The notes below the pieces were generated by a model. That model saw only the letters and a list, made by a program, of their open reading frames with translations, was not told the origin of the DNA and made no database searches. This document shows, piece by piece, positions 58,252-64,000 of a stretch of 64,000 bases of DNA. Made by a program: the position numbers and the translations under genes. This DNA comes from Apostichopus japonicus (taxonomy: Eukaryota; Echinodermata; Holothuroidea; Aspidochirotida; Stichopodidae): NCBI RefSeq assembly GCF_037975245.1, contig NC_092574.1:3071001-3135000 (forward strand), in the 5' to 3' direction. Numbering within the stretch: position 1 is the stretch's first letter; every line of letters starts with the position of its first letter.

Positions 58252-61200
58252 ACGATTTATCGGTACCGCACATTCGATTTATCGGAACCGCACATTCGAT
58301 TGATCGGTACCGCACATTCGATTGATCGGTACCGCACATTCGATTGATCGGTACCGCACATTCGATTTATCGGCAACGCACATTCGATTTATAGGTACCG
58401 CACATTCGATTGATCGGTACCGCACATTCGATTGATCGGTACCGCACATTCTATTTATCGGTACCACACATTCGATTGATCCTCACCGCAAATTCGCTTT
58501 ATCGGTACCGCACATTCGATTGATCGTTACCGCACATTCGATTCATCGGTACCGCACAATCGATTTATCGGCACCGCACATTTAATTTATCGATACCGCA
58601 CATTCGATTGATCGGTACCGCACATTCTATTTATTGGTACCGCACCTTCGATTGATCGATACCGCACATTCGATTGATCGATAAGGCACATTCGATTGAT
58701 CGGTACCGCACATTCGATTTATCGTCACCGCACATTCGATTGATCGGTAACGCACATTCGTTTAATCGGTACCGCACATTCGATTGATCGGTACCGCACA
58801 TTCGATTAATCGGCACCGCACATTCGATTGAGCTGTACCGCACATTCGATTGATCGGTACCGCACATTCGATTTATCGGCAACGCACATTCGATTGATCG
58901 GTACCGCACATTCGATTGATCGATACCTCACATTCTGTTTATCGGTACCGCATATTCGATTTATCGGCACCGCACATTCCATTTATCGGTACCGCACATA
59001 CGATTTATCGGTACCGCACATTCGATTTACCGGAACCGCACATTCGATTGATCGGTACCGCACATTTGATTGATCGGTACCGCACATTCGATTGATCGGT
59101 ACCGCACATTCGATTTATCGGCAACGCACATTCGATTTATAGGTACCGCACATTCGATTGATCGGTACCGCACATTCGATTTATCGGTACCGCACATTCT
59201 ATTTATCGGTACCACACATTCGATTGATCCTCACCGCAAATTCGCTTTATCGGCACCGCACATTCCATTGATCGTTACCGCACATTCGATTCATCGGTAC
59301 CGCACATTCGATTTATCGGCAACGCACATTCGATTAATCGGTACCGCACATTCGATTGATCGATACCGCACATTCGATTGATCGGTACCGCACATTCGAT
59401 TTATCGGCACCGCACATTCCATTTATCGGTACCGCACATACGATTTATCGGTACCGCACATTCGATTTATCGGAACCGCACATTCGATTGATCGGTACCG
59501 CACATTCGATTGATCGGTACCGCACATTCGATTGATCGGTACCGCACATTCGATTTATCGGTAACGCACATTCGATTTATAGGTACCGCACATTCGAATG
59601 ATCGGTACCGCACATTCGATTTATCGGTACCGCACATTCTATTTATCGGTACCACACATTCGATTGATCCTCACCGCAAATTCGCTTTATCGGCACCGCA
59701 CATTCTGTTGATCGTTACCGCACATTCGATTCATCGGTACCGCACATTCGATTTATCGGCAACGCACATTCGATTAATCGGTACCGCACATTCGATTGAT
59801 CGATACCGCACATTCGATTGATCGGCACCGCACATTCGATTCATCGGTACCGTACATTCGATTGATCGGCCCCGCCTATTCGATTGATCGGTACCGCACA
59901 TTAGATTTATCGGCAACGCACATTCGATTAATCGGTACCGCACATTCGATTTATAGGTACCGCACATTCGATTGTTCGGTACCGCACATTCGATTTATCG
60001 GTACCGCACATTCGATTGTTCGGTACCGCACAATCGATTTATCGGTTTCGCACTTTCGATTTATCGGTACCGCACATTCGATTTATCGGAACCGCACATT
60101 CGATTGATCGGTACCGCACATTCGATTGATCGGTACCGCACATTCGATTGATCGGTACCGCACATTCGATTTATCGGCAACGCACATTCGATTTATAGGT
60201 ACCGCACATTCGATTGATCGGTACCGCACATTCGATTGATCGGTACCGCACATTCTATTTATCGGTACCACACATTCGATTGATCCTCACCGCAAATTCG
60301 CTTTATCGGTACCGCACATTCGATTGATCGTTACCGCACATTCGATTCATCGGTACCGCACAATCTATTTATCGGCACCGCACATTTAATTTATCGATAC
60401 CGCACATTCGATTGATCGGTACCGCACATTCTATTTATTGGTACCGCACCTTCGATTGATCGATACCGCACATTCGATTGATCGATAAGGCACATTCGAT
60501 TGATCGGTACCGCACATTCGATTTATCGTCACCGCACATTCGATTGATCGGTAACGCACATTCGTTTAATCGGTACCGCACATTCGATTGATCGGTACCG
60601 CACATTCGATTAATCGGCACCGCACATTCGATTGAGCTGTACCGCACATTCGATTGATCGGTACCGCACATTCGATTTATCGGCAACGCACATTCGATTG
60701 ATCGGTACCGCACATTCGATTGATCGATACCTCACATTCTGTTTATCGGTACCGCACATTCGATTTATCGGCACCGCACATTCCATTTATCGGTACCGCA
60801 CATACGATTTATCGGTACCGCACATTCGATTTACCGGAACCGCACATTCGATTGATCGGAACCGCACATTTGATTGATCGGTACCGCACATTCGATTGAT
60901 CGGTACCGCACATTCGATTTATCGGCAACGCACATTCGATTTATAGGTACCGCACATTCGATTGATCGGTACCGCACATTCGATTTATCGGTACCGCACA
61001 TTCTATTTATCGGTACCACACATTCGATTGATCCTCACCGCAAATTCGCTTTATCGGCACCGCACATTCCATTGATCGTTACCGCACATTCGATTCATCG
61101 GTACCGCACATTCGATTTATCGGCAACGCACATTCGATTAATCGGTACCGCACATTCGATTGATCGATACCGCACATTCGATTGATCGGTACCGCACATT

Positions 61201-61886
61201 CGATTTATCGGCACCGCACATTCCATTTATCGGTACCGCACATACGATTTATCGGTACCGCACATTCGATTTATCGGAACCGCACATTCGATTGATCGGT
61301 ACCGCACATTCGATTGATCGGTACCGCACATTCGATTGATCGGTACCGCACATTCGATTTATCGGTAACGCACATTCGATTTATAGGTACCGCACATTCG
61401 AATGATCGGTACCGCACATTCGATTTATCGGTACCGCACATTCTATTTATCGGTACCACACATTCGATTGATCCTCACCGCAAATTCGCTTTATCGGCAC
61501 CGCACATTCTGTTGATCGTTACCGCACATTCGATTCATCGGTACCGCACATTCGATTTATCGGCAACGCACATTCGATTAATCGGTACCGCACATTCGAT
61601 TGATCGATACCGCACATTCGATTGATCGGCACCGCACATTCGATTCATCGGTACCGTACATTCGATTGATCGGCCCCGCCTATTCGATTGATCGGTACCG
61701 CACATTAGATTTATCGGCAACGCACATTCGATTAATCGGTACCGCACATTCGATTTATAGGTACCGCACATTCGATTGTTCGGTACCGCACATTCGATTT
61801 ATCGGTACCGCACATTCGATTGTTCGGTACCGCACAATCGATTTATCGGTTTCGCACTTTCGATTTATCGGTACCGCACATTCGAT
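58252..61886. repeat. 1,804-bp (82-unit) tandem dimer
   Basis: Copy 1 is 58,252-60,055 and copy 2 is 60,056-61,886. Private marks in both are GAGCTGTACC, CGTTTAATC, GATTTACCGG, GGCCCCGCCTATTCG (~59,868 and ~61,672) and GGTTTCGC. A few differences separate them: CACAATCG near 58,557 against CACAATCT near 60,361, and CGCATATTCG near 58,950 against CGCACATTCG near 60,754. Confidence 0.92.
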
Positions 61887-64000
61887 TGATCGGTACCGCA
61901 CATTCGATTGATCGGTACCGCATATTCGATTGTTCGGTACCGCACAATCGATTGATCGGCACCGCACATTCGATTGATCGGTACCGCACATTAGATTTAT
62001 CGGCAATGCACATTCGATTAATCGGTACCACACATTCGATTGATCGGTACCGCACATTCGATTGTTCGGTACCGCACATTCGATTTATCGGAACCGCACA
62101 TTCGATTGATCGGTACCGCACATTCGATTGATCGGTACCGCACATTCGATTTATCGGCAACGCACATTCGATTGATCGGTACCGCACATTCGATTGATCG
62201 ATACCGCACATTCGATTGATCCTCACCGCACATTCGATTGATCGGCAACGCACATTCGATTAATCGGTACCGCACATTCGATTGATCGGTACCGCACATT
62301 CGATTGATCGGCACCGCACATTCGATTGATCGATAAGGCACATTCGATTGATCGGTACCGCACATTCGATTTATCGGCAACGCACATTCGATTGATCGGT
62401 ACCGCACATTCGATTGATCGATAACTCACATTCTGTTTATCGGTACCGCACATTCGATTTATCGGCACCGCACATTCCATTTATCGGTACCGCACATACG
62501 ATTTATCGGTACCGCACATTCGATTTATCGGAACCGCACATTCGATTGATCGGTACCGCACATTCGATTGATCGGTACCGCACATTCGATTGATCGGTAC
62601 CGCACATTCGATTTATCGGCACCGCACATTCCATTTATCGGTACCGCACATACGATTTATCGGTACCGCACATTCGATTTATCGGAACCGCACATTCGAT
62701 TGATCGGTACCGCACATTCGATTGATCGGTACCGCACATTCGATTGATCGGTACCGCACATTCCATTTATCGGCAACGCACATTCGATTTATAGGTACCG
62801 CACATTCGATTGATCGGTACCGCACATTCGATTGATCGATACCGCACATTCTATTTATCGGTACCACACATTCGATTGATCCTCACCGCAAATTCGCTTT
62901 ATCGGCACCGCACATTCGATTGATCGTTACCGCACATTCGATTCATCGGTACCGCACATTCGATTTATCGGCAACGCACATTCGATTAATCGGTACCGCA
63001 CATTCGATTGATCGGTACCGCACATTCGATTGATCGGCACCGCACATTCGATTTATCGGTACCGTACATTCGATTGATCGGTACCGCACATTCGATTTAT
63101 CGGTACCACACATTCGATTGTTCATTACCGCACAATCGATTTATCGGTTCCGCACTTTCGATATATCAGTACCGCACATTCGATTTATCGGTACCGCACA
63201 TTCGATTGATCGGTACCGCACAATCGATTGATCGGCACCGCACATTCGATTGATCGGTACCGCACATTAGATTTATCGGCAACGCACATTCGATTGATCG
63301 GTACCGCACATTCGATTGATCGGTACCGCACATTAAATTGATCGATACCGCACATTCTGTTTATCGGTACCGCACATTCGATTTATCGGTACCGCACATT
63401 CGATTGACCGGTACCGCACATTCGATTTATCGGTATGGCACATTCGATTTATCGGTACCGCACATTCGATTGATCGGTACCGCACATTCGATTGATCGGT
63501 ACCGCACATTCGATTTATCGGCAACGCACATTCGATTTATAGGTACCACACATTCGATTGATCGATAAGGCACATTCGATTTATCGGTACCACACATACG
63601 ATTTATCGGAACCGCACATTCGATTGATCGGAACCGCACATTCGATTGATCGGTACCGCACATTCTATTGATCGGTACCGCACATTCCATTTATCGGCAA
63701 CGCACATTCGATTCATAGGTACCGCACATTCGATTTATCGGTACCGCACATTCGATTGATCGGTACCGCACATTCTATTTATCGGTACCACAAATTCGAT
63801 TGATCCTCACCGCAAATTCGCTTTATCGGCACCGCACATTCGATTGATCGGTACCGCACATTCGATTCATCGGTACCGCACATTCGATTTATCGGCAACG
63901 CACATTCGATTAATCGGTACCGCACATTCGATTGATCGGTACCGCACATTCGATTGATCGGCACCGCACATTCGATTGATCGGTACCGCATATTCGATTG
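61887..64000. repeat. Ordinary satellite stretch to the window edge
   Basis: Two copies of the conserved ~16-unit cassette lie here (from ~62,637 and ~63,580). Single unusual units include GGTATGGC (~63,433), GATTGACCGG (~63,404) and CATTAAATTG (~63,332). The last unit ends exactly at base 64,000, so the array evidently continues beyond the window, as it does at base 1. Confidence 0.85.

Larger units (their letters stand above)
1..64000. repeat. 22-bp satellite DNA array filling the window
   Basis: Head-to-tail units of 22 bp run from the first to the last base. The consensus is ATCGGTACCGC then ACATTCGATTG, with the last base G or T. All units have the same polarity and nothing interrupts them. 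Each unit has an 8-bp perfect palindrome, CGGTACCG (containing GGTACC), and a second dyad, CGAT-NN-ATCG, across the unit boundary. It also has three CpGs. G-ending units add a GATC site. The commonest substitutions turn GGTACC into GGCACC, GGCAAC, GATACC, GTTACC or GGAACC, and ATTCGATT into ATTCCATT or ATTCTATT. By my count there are 2,910 units, of which 24 deviate from 22 bp by one base. No gene or RNA lies in the array. A large eukaryotic satellite is the natural reading; the family name and host species are not recognisable to me. Confidence 0.98.

Noticed and set aside
1-64000. CRISPR array
   Set aside because: The 22-bp units abut directly with no unique spacers, and there are no cas genes.
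1-64000. Telomeric repeat
   Set aside because: The 22-bp unit lacks the G-rich/C-rich strand asymmetry of telomeres, and the array carries complex higher-order variants. A subtelomeric position remains possible but is not shown.
1-64000. A new defence, toxin or mobile system hidden in the array
   Set aside because: Every stretch parses as the same satellite unit. There is no non-satellite sequence in which such genes could lie.
1-64000. Simple assembly collapse or expansion as the sole explanation of the dimers
   Set aside because: Copies carry private substitutions and unit-level indels (66 bp, 44 bp), which argue for real copies. The 594-bp and 2,682-bp dimers are so similar that read-level confirmation is still the deciding test.
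1-64000. Naming the host species or a known satellite family
   Set aside because: I do not recognise the 22-bp consensus, and nothing but satellite is present to base a taxonomic call on.

Overview
The whole 64,000-base window is one uninterrupted tandem (satellite) array. The unit is 22 bp: ATCGGTACCGC followed by ACATTCGATTG, or the same unit ending in T instead of G. Every unit has the same orientation. I found no protein-coding gene, RNA gene, transposon, CRISPR array or non-satellite spacer. A base count closes exactly: 2,910 units x 22 = 64,020. From this, 22 units lack one base (21 bp) and 2 units have one extra base (23 bp), which gives 64,000.

A homogeneous block of this size suggests eukaryotic heterochromatin (centromeric, pericentromeric, subtelomeric or sex-chromosome). 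The sequence does not identify the species. GC is about 50%, and each unit carries three CpG dinucleotides.

Above the 22-bp level, the array is a mosaic of nested segmental duplications, traceable through diagnostic variant units. (1) 1-8 kb: older, more diverged duplications and one degenerate patch near 1.5 kb. (2) 8-14.1 kb: a 682-bp pair and a near-perfect 2,682-bp tandem dimer. (3) 14.4-24.3 kb: a 3,848-bp dimer containing a 2,221-bp sub-unit, plus one more sub-unit copy shortened by 66 bp. (4) 24.3-38.8 kb: a ~9.4-kb block (18.28-27.65 kb) reappears at 28.62-38.05 kb, with a chimeric junction at ~27.65 kb and a terminal 857-bp dimer. (5) 38.8-64 kb: smaller dimers of 681, 1,627, 418, 2,376, 1,672, 594 and 1,804 bp. 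A conserved ~16-unit ordered cassette recurs through this part.

The many open frames of 60-190 codons are artefacts. Because 22 is not a multiple of 3, translation cycles through all three frames every 66 bp and gives a 22-residue periodic peptide on each strand. Stops depend only on whether a unit ends in G (TGA on +) or T (TAA on -). There are no genes working together here; the content is satellite architecture and its record of unequal exchange.
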